Below the pieces are notes generated by a model. That model saw only the letters and a program-made list of their open reading frames with translations. It did no database searches and was not told where the DNA came from. This document shows, piece by piece, positions 1-9,767 of a DNA stretch of 64,000 bases. The position numbers and the translations under genes were made by a program. The stretch comes from Stenocarpella maydis (taxonomy: Eukaryota > Ascomycota > Sordariomycetes > Diaporthales > Diaporthaceae), in the NCBI GenBank assembly GCA_002270565.1, contig NQMI01000031.1, positions 306,820 through 370,819 on the forward strand, written 5' to 3'. Every line of letters starts with the position of its first letter. Position 1 is the stretch's first letter.

Positions 1-960
1 CGCTCACTAGCGTCCTCGGGACGCAGGCGTGCCTGTCCTGATCAGCTCGGCTCGCCAGCCGGCGAAACTCGAGGCGAAACCGAGCAGGTAGCTGATGGCG
101 AACCTTCAGCTGGTCGCGCCGGCAGACATGTCCACAAGGAGGTGGGTCGCCGGCGGGGGATCTCATGCCGTTGACAGGCGTGGCGCTGGCGGCACGATAC
201 GACGGCCTGGTCGACGTTCGGGCACAAGAGGCGCTGGGCCGTTTCCAAGAATATCTCGTACCGTCAGCTCCGCGGCACTGCCGAGCCTCAACCACACACT
301 AGGCTCGGGACCCGAGAGACGGAGCTGAAGAAAGCACGGCGAGCCAGCGTCGTAGCTGCAGCGCCAGCATCGCACCAGCAGGACCAGACGAGGGTCTGAG
401 GGCGGGTCTCTGGCACCGCTCTGACTGCCGCGTCACCGTGGTAGTCGACCAAGCTGCCCTGGGATGGGAAGATACGAAGGCCCAAGGGAAAAGTCAAATT
501 TGGAGATTTGCCTGGTGCATGCGTCTTGCCAGAGGCGGGCCACCCCAGCCTCGCCAGGGGGGCGGCAGGGGACGAAGCTTAAGCTCCGGGTTTCGAACAT
601 GATTTGCGAGTTGTTTGCTTTGTCGAGACGGAGCTCTGAGTGGCCACGGCCCTGCTGCCACCGCAGCAGCCCTGCGGGCTCGACACAATTATAAAGATTC
701 CCTCGTTGATCTTTCCCAATCCCCCTCGACTCTTTGTCCCACCCCAAGATACCACCACCTGCTCGGATTCACAAACTGCCGATCACTGATCGTTTCCGTC
801 GACTCGAGCCCGCTTCTCTCCACCAGCTGCTCATCAATCCCGCCCTGAGTCGTGTCTTTGTCCTCCCGGCCCTACCTCTAGAACACACCTGCATTCCACT
901 CAGTTGATCTGAATATCCGCGCCCTCGAGGTTTCCTAATACCACTAAGAACCAACCCAAC
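1..960. other. Gene-free leader region upstream of the first small gene
   Basis: No convincing coding frame is seen on either strand. The frames that stay open have no recognisable domain and lie in GC-rich, low-complexity sequence. From about 690 to 960 the plus strand becomes pyrimidine-rich (runs of CTC, TCC and CCC), which is typical of an ascomycete promoter or 5' leader. This fits transcription towards the gene at 961. Confidence 0.5.
690..695 (+). promoter_or_regulatory. Putative TATA box for the small gene at 961
   Basis: A TATAAA hexamer stands alone in GC-rich sequence about 265 nt before the ATG at 961. Directly after it comes a long CT-rich tract, the usual arrangement of core promoter and transcription start in filamentous ascomycetes. 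The 5' leader would then be roughly 200 nt or more. Transcript ends are not known. Confidence 0.35.
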
Positions 961-1272
961 ATGTCTTCATATTGTGCCAACTACTACGTGAGTCTCATAA
1001 TGTACCATTCGTTGTTCAGGGCAGCTGAGACCTTGAGACTGACGTCTTCCGCCCAGGGCTCCGTCAACTGCCACAACGTTGTCAACCGCTTCGGAGACCG
1101 ATGCAAGCTCTGCCTGGCCCTGAAGAGCGGTGCGTCCCTCTCAGACGGCATCCTGCCTGAGGACAAGTACAGGAAGAGCAGCTCGACTGTTGAGGCGCCG
1201 AGGAAACACCACCACCGAAGCCACGATGGATCGTCCCGGTCCATCCGGGTCGACTCTTCGCGGCACAGATAA
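961..1272 (+). CDS. Small cysteine/histidine-containing hypothetical protein, two exons
   Basis: Exons are 961-987 and 1057-1272, with a 69-nt intron (988-1056, GTGAGT...CAG). The intron length is a multiple of three, so an unspliced reading also stays open; splicing is preferred because the donor and acceptor match consensus and the spliced product is compact (80 aa). The N-terminal third has four cysteines (about residues 5, 14, 26 and 29, the last two as CKLC) around a CHNVVNRFGDRC stretch, which suggests a small zinc-binding or disulfide-stabilised knot. The C-terminal half is basic, with HHHRSH and RSIRVDSSRHR stretches, and looks disordered. There is no signal peptide or membrane segment. 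I do not recognise the family and give no function. The CT-rich leader and TATAAA upstream support a real gene. Confidence 0.6.
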   Translation: MSSYCANYYVSLIMYHSLFRAAETLRLTSSAQGSVNCHNVVNRFGDRCKLCLALKSGASLSDGILPEDKYRKSSSTVEAPRKHHHRSHDGSSRSIRVDSSRHR

Positions 1273-1884
1273 TGAGGACGAGTACCACAGGACACATACG
1301 TTTCACACACAAACAAGCATGGCGGCAACAACCAAAACTCATGGGTTTCAAACCAACGGCGTACCGGGAGTGGGGCTCAATTCTGGATCAACAGGCGGGC
1401 CGGTGAAAAGTAATAGGGTCATGGGGGGGTGTCCCAGGGGGCTTCTTTCTGCAAGCCGAGACTGTCCTTGATGAATCGGGGCCGTGATGAACAGCGGCTG
1501 CGTTTGTATTTGACTGGACTGCATTAATAATTTCATATGGCGCTGTGGGGGCGGACCTAGCGTACATTCAGCGACGTTACGGTGGTCCCTGGCTGGTGGT
1601 TGGAGCAGAATAGGGATTGATGAATTCTCACGAGACTCACGTCGGTTCTGGGCATAGATGCGAATAGCAGACAGACTGAATTGGATGCAAGCTGTACTCA
1701 GGATATCTTGGATTGTGTTCATTGTGTTCATGGTTGAAAGTGATCTGCCCCGGCCGCCGTGAATAACAGGGCATGTTGACGGACGTATGCAGCGGGACAC
1801 CCTTGGGCTACTTGAAAATACAGGCAAATCAAGGCCCTAACCTCGTTCATAACCTCGTTCATAACATTGCAAGCCACTCCCGTA
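1273..1884. other. Intergenic, convergent 3' ends
   Basis: This stretch lies between two converging genes and shows no supported coding frame. A 12-nt unit (AACCTCGTTCAT) is repeated twice in tandem near 1840-1864, just past the end of the minus-strand gene. It probably holds both 3' untranslated regions. Confidence 0.5.
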
Positions 1885-2620
1885 TCAGTACAGCCGGCGC
1901 TGGTAATACACAGGTTCATCACCCTGTGCCAGCCTCATAATCTCCTCCTTGATCAGTCGCCTCCTCTCCGCCCTGCTCACAGGCTTCTGCATCTCATCGC
2001 CCGGGTCTTGGGGGCCCCCGTGGGGTGTTTGGTCTGCCTCGGCCCTCACCTCCCACGGAGCGGGCTGTGGCTTGTCCTCCACCGGCGGTTGGTGTTCTTG
2101 TTGGCCCTTCTCCTGCGCTTCTGCGTCTTCTGTCTCTTGGCGCAACGCCTCAATCGCAAGTACCCGTTGCTGCTGCTGCTGCTCGCCTAATGACTCTGCC
2201 GGGGTCTCTCTGACCTCGATGACCACCTCGCCGTTCTCGCCGCCGTGCATGGCAGGGCCCTGGCCACCTGGTCCCCCGGCCCCAGCGGCGCGGTGCCTGA
2301 CGGGGCGGTCATATTCGTCCAGCACGACGATTGCCCCGTCCGCGAGCTCAGCGTTGTCCCGCCTGAACCGCTCGGGGATGTGCACCTGGGGATATTGATC
2401 TGGCTTTATTGCTGCGCGCAGATGTCCCACTGTGCGCTGCTGGATCACGTAGCCGCTGAGGAAGAGGGCCGTGGTACATGAGACGACTGTTGTTCAGTTA
2501 GTCCGTGGCCGACTGAGCGTGACGTGTGCGCAGCAGGGTAAAGTGGGGGGCTGGGGAGTCGTATGTACCGATAACTGAGGACAGCGCGACAGACACCTGT
2601 GAGGATGTGAGAAGGACCAT
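1885..2620 (-). CDS. Single-pass membrane protein of unknown function, two exons
   Basis: Reading the minus strand, exon 1 is 2620-2569 and exon 2 is 2486-1885. They are separated by an 82-nt intron (2568-2487, GTACAT...ACAG, with a CTAAC-type branch site just before the acceptor). The product is 217 aa. Residues about 10-34 form one hydrophobic segment (VALSSVIVVSCTTALFLSGY) that is assembled only after splicing, which supports the model. After it comes a soluble, probably disordered region: an acidic/Gln-rich stretch with five consecutive Gln, then Pro-rich sequence, then a basic C-terminus (SRAERRRLIKEEIMRLAQG). The N-terminal anchor could be a mitochondrial inner-membrane or ER signal anchor. 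Family not recognised. It is divergent from PRP38, with 542 nt between the start codons. Confidence 0.65.
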
Positions 2621-3162
2621 TGTGACTGAATAATGTATTTTAAATAATCTGATTCAGAGTGCAGAGGCTGATTATGTCGACGGAGAGACATGAGCCAACC
2701 CAGAAACGGACTCGAGACGGCAGAGCAGCAGCAGCACACGGCGGTGGTGCATGCAACCTGGACGTATCCATTCCAGCCACCGGCAAGCCGCCTTATTGCT
2801 CCACCTTCCCTTTCGGGCAGCAGAACAAAACAAAGCAGACGGGGCAACGCTATCGATACGCGTCATCCCCCAGGACATCCTTGTCCCTGTGCTATTTATT
2901 TCGCGTGCCCCTGCCGTCTTCACGCCCGCCTGTGGACTAGTGGAAAGCTCCAACATTTTGCATCTGAAAGTCTGGGGAGGAGCAAATCTCCCGCCGCCCA
3001 TCGCAACCGACCTCGACCAGATTTAGAGCACCTTTTGGAGACGCGAGCAGCGGGCAAGCTCTGCCACGGCGCCCATCTCCAGCCGTCCGCGAGAAACCCG
3101 TCGAGCAACACAGAAGCTCCCCCTCTATCAAAACGCGCAACCTGACCACCCCCTCCGCCAGA
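2621..3162. promoter_or_regulatory. Shared divergent promoter region of the membrane protein gene and PRP38
   Basis: This 542-nt gap separates two divergent start codons. No coding frame is supported inside it. The half nearest PRP38 is CT- and CA-rich on the plus strand (for example around 3066-3160), as expected of a 5' leader. The two genes probably share regulatory sequence. Confidence 0.5.
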
Positions 3163-3945
3163 ATGACCGAACGGACGCACCGCGCCGACGAGCGGCGCTT
3201 CCTCGACGAGCGGGGCGGCGACATCCACTTGACCCCGAACGGGCTGAACCCGGCCAACGTCATGGAGAAGGCGGTGCGCGAGCGCATCGTCGACAGCTAC
3301 TTCTTCAAGGAGCAGTGCTTCGGTGTCAACGAGGCCGACATTGTCAACCGGGTGGTCGACCACGTGTACTTCATCGGAGGAACGTACGGCTCGACACAAA
3401 AGCCCACGCCGTTCCTGTGCCTCGCCTTCAAGTTGCTTCAGCTGGCCCCGGGGGACGACATCCTGAAGGAGTACCTGGAGTACGGCGGGGACAAGTTCAA
3501 GTACCTGAGGGCGCTGGCTGCTTTCTACATACGGCTGACGAGGCGTGCCAAGGACGTGTACCTTATGCTCGAGCCATATCTTGAGGACAGGAGGAAGCTA
3601 AGGCGCAAGGGCCGGGCAGGCACCACCCTTACTTACGTGGATGAGTTCATTGACGACCTACTGGTTAAAGAGCGTGTGTGCGGCACGAGTCTCTTGAAGA
3701 TGCCCAGCCGAGACCTCTTGGAAGACTTGGACGAGCTGGAGCCCAGGGTCAGCCCCCTGGGCGATCTGGAGGACCTGCTCGAGGAAGACGACGAGCAAGA
3801 GATGGCGAATGGGCGGGAAGATGATGATAGGAGGAGCAGGTCGGACACAGACGATAGGGATGGTGAGGATCGAGCGAGAGATCAGATGGAGATTGATCGC
3901 GAGGAAACACCACACAGCCCAGAACGAAGCCCTCGAAGCCCCTGA
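3163..3945 (+). CDS. PRP38: Pre-mRNA-splicing factor Prp38
   Basis: Intronless, 260 aa. The PRP38 family domain fills residues about 10-180; its hallmark stretches are visible: NPANVMEKAVRERIVDSYFF, the IVDHVYFIGGTYG-type segment, PTPFLCLAFKLLQL and KYLRALAAFYIRLT. Prp38 is a component of the U4/U6.U5 tri-snRNP and is needed to activate the spliceosome (catalytic remodelling after assembly) in the nucleus. After residue about 185 the sequence turns into an Asp/Glu-, Arg- and Ser-rich tail (EEDDEQEMANGREDDDRRSR, then HSPERSPRSP), similar to the RS-like tails of filamentous fungal and animal orthologues and absent from yeast. The start codon at 3163 is the first ATG of the domain frame and follows a CT-rich leader. 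Family identity is secure. Confidence 0.96.
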   Translation: MTERTHRADERRFLDERGGDIHLTPNGLNPANVMEKAVRERIVDSYFFKEQCFGVNEADIVNRVVDHVYFIGGTYGSTQKPTPFLCLAFKLLQLAPGDDILKEYLEYGGDKFKYLRALAAFYIRLTRRAKDVYLMLEPYLEDRRKLRRKGRAGTTLTYVDEFIDDLLVKERVCGTSLLKMPSRDLLEDLDELEPRVSPLGDLEDLLEEDDEQEMANGREDDDRRSRSDTDDRDGEDRARDQMEIDREETPHSPERSPRSP

Positions 3946-4931
3946 GGTCGCACACACACATACAGGAGGGCTGTTCTACTGGATTTCCCGGGCTTTCCAA
4001 CGGATATGGCCCCAGGACCCAGCGGATCCCTCCCCCTTGCCGACCCGCAAGCGATCGGAAAGCCACCCAAAGCCAACAGCAGGGTAGATCCTGAGATTCC
4101 TGGTATTTACAGCCGACGGTGTCATACACTTTATGTCGTGCTTCATGCTCGTGTCGAGGACGGGAGACTAGGGCGATACTGGTGACCTGGTCTAGAGTGC
4201 TCTACGTACGCGGGGGCACGTATCTTTTCTCTGGGGTCTCCGTGGATTTACCATTCCAATATGGTAGCCTCCTGAGAAAGTCAGAGCCAGGCTCGACATC
4301 ACACCGATGCCACGAGACCTTCTGCTGTACTCTCGTGCATTAGCACTTCGTGAGTACAAGCACCTCGAGACATATGAACCCGTGCGCACCAGCGGGAAAA
4401 CTGCAGGAGGATCCCCTTTGCGTTGCGCCTGTGCTTACGTCCACCTCGCAGGATACCGTCACTACGTGATGTGCCAGGCACGCTAGTTGGGTTCCAAGGC
4501 TCACATCCACGGTCGCTCATGTGAATCCACCTTCGCCGCAGAAGATCAGGGCTACCACGCCCTTAGTCCATACAACAGGCACATGATGGTATGAGATAAC
4601 ATCGTGGCGGAAAACGCAATAGAAGACTAATTTACTGCGACTGCACCGGACATTATTTTAACTGTGTGGAGATGTCCAATCGGAGAGTATGTGGCTGGTG
4701 GGAGGGTACGTCATATTTCCCAGACCCTGTGTCTTCTCGCCACACCCCGCCCACGTCACAACAAGAAAGCCGTGCAGGTGCACGCTCACAGGTTTGTGGC
4801 TGGTGCAGTGCCAGACACTGGATTCCATCACAAACATTACTTTATTTTCCAGTCTTACCCGATCTCACACACTTGGAGATCGCCAGGCTGGACCCACTGT
4901 ACACGTACTTCTCCGTCCTCCTCCCGACGCA
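3946..4931. other. Intergenic region between PRP38 and the Gly/Ala-rich gene
   Basis: About 1 kb with no supported gene. It should hold the PRP38 3' end and the promoter of the gene at 4932. Short open stretches on both strands lack domain character. Between about 4730 and 4930 the plus strand is C/T- and CA-rich, consistent with a 5' leader. Confidence 0.5.
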
Positions 4932-5381
4932 ATGCCTAACGAGGGCCTGATTCCCTCCCTCCAGCGCCAGATCCGCAACGGGGTCGGGGTAGCAGGCGAC
5001 ACAGTAGGCAACTACGTCAACAGCAACGGCAAGGTCATCCAAGAGGGCGCCTACGCGGCCGGCCGGCGCATCGACGGCGTGGCACGGAGAATAAGCGGGT
5101 CGGGCAAGAGCGCGGGCAAGTCCACGCAGAACGGCTCGACGGCGGCGGGCGCGTACATGCAGAGCGCAGGAAGGAGCTTCAGCCGGCAGGTCGAGAGCTA
5201 TGCCAGCTACGCGAGGGGGCAGGTCGGCGCGGCGGGCAGGTATGTCGACGGGGGCGGCAGGGCTGTCGGGGGGCGGGTTGGGGACCTTGGGAACCGGATC
5301 AAGGACAAGAGCGGTGCGAAGGGGGCCAAGATGACCACACCTAAGAACCCTTTGGGGCTGAGTGGGAACCGGGCCGTATGA
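4932..5381 (+). CDS. Gly/Ala/Ser-rich hypothetical protein, intronless
   Basis: 149 aa, with ATG at 4932. The same frame is open for about 240 nt further upstream, but that part is proline/serine nonsense in a C/T-rich leader; the internal ATG starts the compositionally coherent part. The protein is small and basic and is built of loose amphipathic repeats with spaced Gly, Ala, Ser, Arg and Tyr (for example GNYVNSNGKVIQEGAYAAGRR, GAYMQSAGRSFSRQVESYAS, GAAGRYVDGGGRAVGGRVGD). This resembles hydrophilic LEA- or stress-type fungal proteins in composition. There is no signal peptide, membrane helix or cysteine. A polyadenylation-like AATAAA follows at about 5405. I cannot assign a function; a role in desiccation or stress is only a compositional guess. 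Confidence 0.65.
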   Translation: MPNEGLIPSLQRQIRNGVGVAGDTVGNYVNSNGKVIQEGAYAAGRRIDGVARRISGSGKSAGKSTQNGSTAAGAYMQSAGRSFSRQVESYASYARGQVGAAGRYVDGGGRAVGGRVGDLGNRIKDKSGAKGAKMTTPKNPLGLSGNRAV

Positions 5382-8300
5382 GAAGGGGAGTTTTGGAATT
5401 CTTTTAATAAATGTTCAATGTTCGGCTGGTGAGGCTGTATAAGCAACCTGTGCGCCCCGATAAACGGGCGAGAGTTGTGGAATCTGTTTGCCCGGTTGAG
5501 CGTGCTACAGCCTGATTTGTTTGATTCATAGCTTGCCGTTGATCAACCTATACAGAACACATATAATGATCAAGCTTTGGAGGTATTGGCGCCTGACGAA
5601 GAGACAATGCGGCCACTCTTGATGGGTCGATGCCTGCTGCCGCAATTAATAATGCCCATACTTCTTGGATGTGGCAGTAGGCGTAATACTTGGGTACCTT
5701 AGCATCATGAGGCATCTTCTTTGTCCAAGCCAGCCTCGTAAATCCATCTGCCTACTATCCTTCGATCGAACCTGTAACCTTCCCATAACTAGTTTGTTCG
5801 TGATCCCCAAGCCCTGGGAGTAGGTGGCTAACAAAGTGTCATGGCGCATAGCATTCAACAGTATCAGTATCTCCTTCGTATCAGTCAATACACCAAGACA
5901 CACAGAATCGATATGTGTGAACCCACGCGGAGCCACACGCTCGTAGCCAGCCCTGCGACTACCGGCCTTTCACCCTCCTTACACAGATCAATATCGGTTC
6001 GTAGCGAGCAAAGGTTGATGACGGCAATGCTCGAAACTGGCCAAATATCATGGTTGCCACCAGCTTGGTCATTCTGCGATCATCCTTGGCTCCACTTGGT
6101 CATTTCAGAATATAGACTGTGTTATGTCCGACCTCCTGGCAGGACGGGAACCTAAAGTCGATTCAAGGGGTGAGAGGGCTCAAGGCAAAACTCTTTTTCT
6201 GTCCCCCCCATACCTAAGGATAGGGAATCGCATAAGTGGCCTTGGGAGTAATGCCTGTGCGAAGCCATCGGCCCATAGAGAGGAAGCGATTGTGGTTACC
6301 GGCAAGGATCTTACCCTAGGTAAATCAACAAGATCATTATTGGGGTCTCTCGCACCAGAACAAGTTCGAGAGTCCTCGAGGTTGCCTCTCAGTCGCAGGT
6401 GTGTCTACCATTTCAAATGTTCAACTTTGTCATGTCATTACTTGACTTCCTGTACTTCTCGTTGAGAGTTTCTAGCAATCCCAAAGTAACACATACGTCA
6501 ACTGGTACGCGGCGCCTTAAGGGTCTCATATCGAATTGACGGCATTTATAAGATCAATAAAGATGACCACCCCTCCCCGGACAGTACACAGCAACGGATG
6601 GAAGTATGTGCTTGTTTCCACCATCTCGGGTCCTCGGGTTCACGAGTACAGCAATAGTCCAGGGCACGTGGTCAGCAGGCAGACAACAACTGAGGAAGGC
6701 AACGCCCCGAAACGAGTGGGAAACAACCACACCGGCATGATCCGGTATCTGGGCAGCCTAGGCGAAGAAATCGTGGTGGGATACGAAACGCCGCGGAAAT
6801 TCCTGCTCGTCATGGGAAAGGCCGACGGGGGGCACGTTGAAGGACCTGGTCAGACACGCCCGGGGTTTGAGCTTCTTCCCGCAGTTCCAATTCTGCCGTT
6901 CCAGCCCCGTTTCCCTACCACGTGCTACCAAGCTTCATAGAGGCTGTGCTATACCTCGAGGCGTCCCTCGTGCGCTGAGCAGAGAACGGGAGTGTACTCT
7001 TGGCCGCAGGCACACGTGGGCTGATGGAGTATTTAGACTCGTACCTAGGTAGAAGATGAAGTGTGGCCAGCGGAGCTGTAGCATTTCACACGTTGTCATG
7101 AACCCAATAATACCATCTGACTCAGATTGAGCACTGAGTATTAGTAGATGCTAGCATACATAGTGACGACTGCCTTGAAATTATGTGAACCATTTCGAGT
7201 GATGATTAGTTCCTGTTAATTTTGTTCATAAATCTTAATTTTGGGAACGAGGTCATCTTTGTTTTGCTACTTTCTACATGCCGAATTCCTTAGGCACTCA
7301 GGTACATGATGGAACGAGATTGCAAGTGTACTCGGGTAAATCCGCAAGTTAAAAAGCCAAGCGAAATAAATTATTCATTGTGCACCTGGGGTTGGTTCCA
7401 TAGTCCTGGGTTGCGTATTGCGGGAGTAAACTAGGCCTTTTTATTTACAGAGGCGGAAGGCATGGCTTAGTTACATACTGTGAGCAAAAATGTTAAACCT
7501 GGGATGTGTGGCGGTCGTCTGAATTAATTCAAAGTCGTCCTATGTTAAAAAGTCCAAATGATTAATTAGTGAGCCACTCGTTACCTAGGCAGTTTTATTT
7601 GAGCGCCTTTACCTGTTTGTGTAACCTTTGACCCTCGGGACGTGACGAATATGGAATGCTCGCAGGAGGGCTAGCTGGCGGCCTTCATGCACCAGGTAAA
7701 AGAAGCTCTCTTATTCTTCGTAGAGGGCTTTCCTCAATGACTGAATTTGTAATACTGTGTGTGGTATATACTTTTCAAGGCTCTCTTGGCACTGCGCGAG
7801 AGTTTTAGATCAAGACTGGAACTATTTACGCTCATCTCTAAAGATGATTAGTGTCATACCTAGGTAGATACTGAGAGACTGGCAAACCCGAATATAGAGT
7901 TAATTACCTAGGTAACTAGTAGAGGAGTGACTCACGATATTGCTGTACTTAGAGCAACTGCTACGGTACTAATTGCCAGTTCTTAGCGATATTAGGAGCA
8001 AACAGAACCTCAATCAAGATCCATGGGACTTATGGCTTTAAAATTAGGACTAAAGCGTTGTTCCGACGTCTTTCCTCTGGCGAGGTAGTTCCTTCTTGTC
8101 ATAGGGGTTCAAGCTCATCAAGTAGTGAACAGCATTTAAAGCCGAGAATGACATTCAGGCGCCACATATCAGTGTATTTCGTAGGCTATGCTTCCGACAC
8201 TAATAAGATGGCCGCTACAGAATTAGAATCAATCTAGCAGAGTGGCTACGAAAGGTAAGGAGGTTGAGCTGAGCAATTGCAAGCCCGCAGTGCATAGTTA

Positions 8301-8869
8301 TTCACAAGCCTGGTCGACCAGATACCAATGCAAACACAAGAGCATCTTTTGAAACTTGCTAGTCTGACTGTAGTGGTTTTGATACTTACAAAAATCCACA
8401 ATGTGGACCCCCTACCGGCGCTCTCGGTGCGGTACTAGTCATTATCATATGATATTGTCCTTGAATTCCGTTCTTCGTTCTTCTCACCGCAGCCCCGGCC
8501 CACAGATCTCAAATCAGAGACTGCACCTGGCCGACCACTTTAAGCTGTCCTGAAGTTTCCAAAATGCGTGGCCAAGCACAGAGATTCATCGACTCGGGGT
8601 GTATCTCTCCAGTTACAATGTACTGTTGCTGCTTTAAATCTCTCCAAGTTGAACGGTGGTTGTGATAGGAAATGGTTCGGCGGTCCGTGCACGACTATTT
8701 CTGGTGTTCTTGACCAACGAGCTGCTTGTCTAATTCCACTCTGAGTCAGCCTCGAATGATGTGTACGCCTCAGTCTCTTCTGAATTTATGCGAGTATTCC
8801 GCGAGGTCAGTTTTCCTTCTCTGCATACCCACCTCCATCTGTTTTCGAGCCATATCTCCTGGTGCCCAA
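5382..8869. other. 3.5 kb gene-free stretch, moderately AT-rich
   Basis: No coding frame with family character is found. The longest open frame (6536-6940, +, 134 aa) has no recognisable domain and ends without a conserved neighbour. The base composition is lower in GC than the surrounding genes, especially 7060-8460. Short palindromes of the type TACCTAGGTA/TTACCTAGGTAA occur around 7857-7912. I see no RNA gene. It may hold decayed repeats; none is identifiable by eye. Confidence 0.5.
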
Positions 8870-9767
8870 ATGTCCGCAAACGGAACCAAGAAGTCGGCCG
8901 CAGGCGGCAAGAATGCAAAAGACACGCCCGTGGAGAAGAAGGAGTTGAAGATACTCATGCTGCATGGTAACCTCCATCTCCAATCCACCCCCCGGCCGTC
9001 CTCACACATTATCCGCTGACCCTTCCACAAAGGCTATGCCCAGACCGGGCCCCTCTTCCGCTCCAAGACGGGCGCCATGTCCAAGCTCATAGCCAAGGCC
9101 CTGCCGGACGTGAACGCCTCGCGCATCTACCCGACCGGCCCGCAACGGCTTCGGCCCCAGGACATCCCTGGCTACCAACCCCGCGAGGGCGCGGAGGAGG
9201 AGGAGGAGGCCCCAGAGACGTCCGGCTGGTTCTACCACGACGAGGAGGCCGGCCCGTACCGCGGCTTCGAGGCCGGCATGCACGCCGTCGCGGACGCCAT
9301 CGCCGAGGCCGGCGGCGTCGACGGCGTCCTCGCCTTCAGCCAGGGCGCGGCCGTCGCGGCGCTCGCCGCCGCCGCCATGGAGCCCCACCGCGCGCTCCCC
9401 GAGGACCCGGGAGCAGCGGGCGTGGGCGCAGAGGCTCCGCGACGCCAACGGCGGGCGGGCCCTCCGGTTCTGTGTTCTGTACTCGGGGTTCGTGGCGCGC
9501 CCGGGGGCCGGCCTCGGGTGGCTGTACGAGGGGGGCATCAGGACGCCGACGTGCCACTTCCTCGGGAGCCTGGACAGCGTCGTAGAGGAGGAGAGGTGCC
9601 GGGCGCTGGCGGAGCTGTGCGTCGAGCCCGAGGTGTTTGTGCATCCTGGGGGCCACCACGTGCCGGTGAGGAAGGAGTGGGTCGCGCCGCTGGCTGGGTT
9701 CTTGAGGCGTGTGCTTGAGAAGGAGGAGGCGGAGGAGGTGGTGATGGCGGCTGGTGGGGCATTATGA
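8870..9767 (+). CDS. FSH-family serine hydrolase (FSH1-like), disrupted by a one-base frameshift
   Basis: Exon 1 is 8870-8966, the intron is 8967-9032 (66 nt, GTAACC...AAG) and exon 2 runs to the TGA at 9767. The alpha/beta-hydrolase starts with KELKILMLHG joined by splicing to YAQTGPLFRSKTGAM, the classic FSH N-terminus with the oxyanion loop. The nucleophile sits in AFSQGA (GFSQGA in most homologues), the catalytic Asp in GSLDSVV and the His in GGHHVP. Ser and Asp/His lie in different frames: the upstream frame holds to about 9409 and the downstream frame begins at about 9411, so one extra G in the GGG run 9409-9411 explains the break. Read as given, the protein would lose its Asp and His. 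With the frame continued it would be about 276 aa, normal for the family. FSH proteins are cytosolic esterases of mostly unknown substrate. No intron of fitting length and conserved sites bridges the break. Confidence 0.85.

Noticed and set aside
6536..6940. 134-codon plus-strand open frame
   Set aside because: No domain, no signal peptide, no plausible neighbouring exon, and it lies in a moderately AT-rich gene-free stretch. Too weak to list as a gene.
9352..9416. Intron bridging the FSH hydrolase frameshift
   Set aside because: A GT and an AG of suitable spacing exist, but there is no branch site, and the intron would remove conserved sequence directly after the nucleophile elbow. A one-base lesion is simpler.
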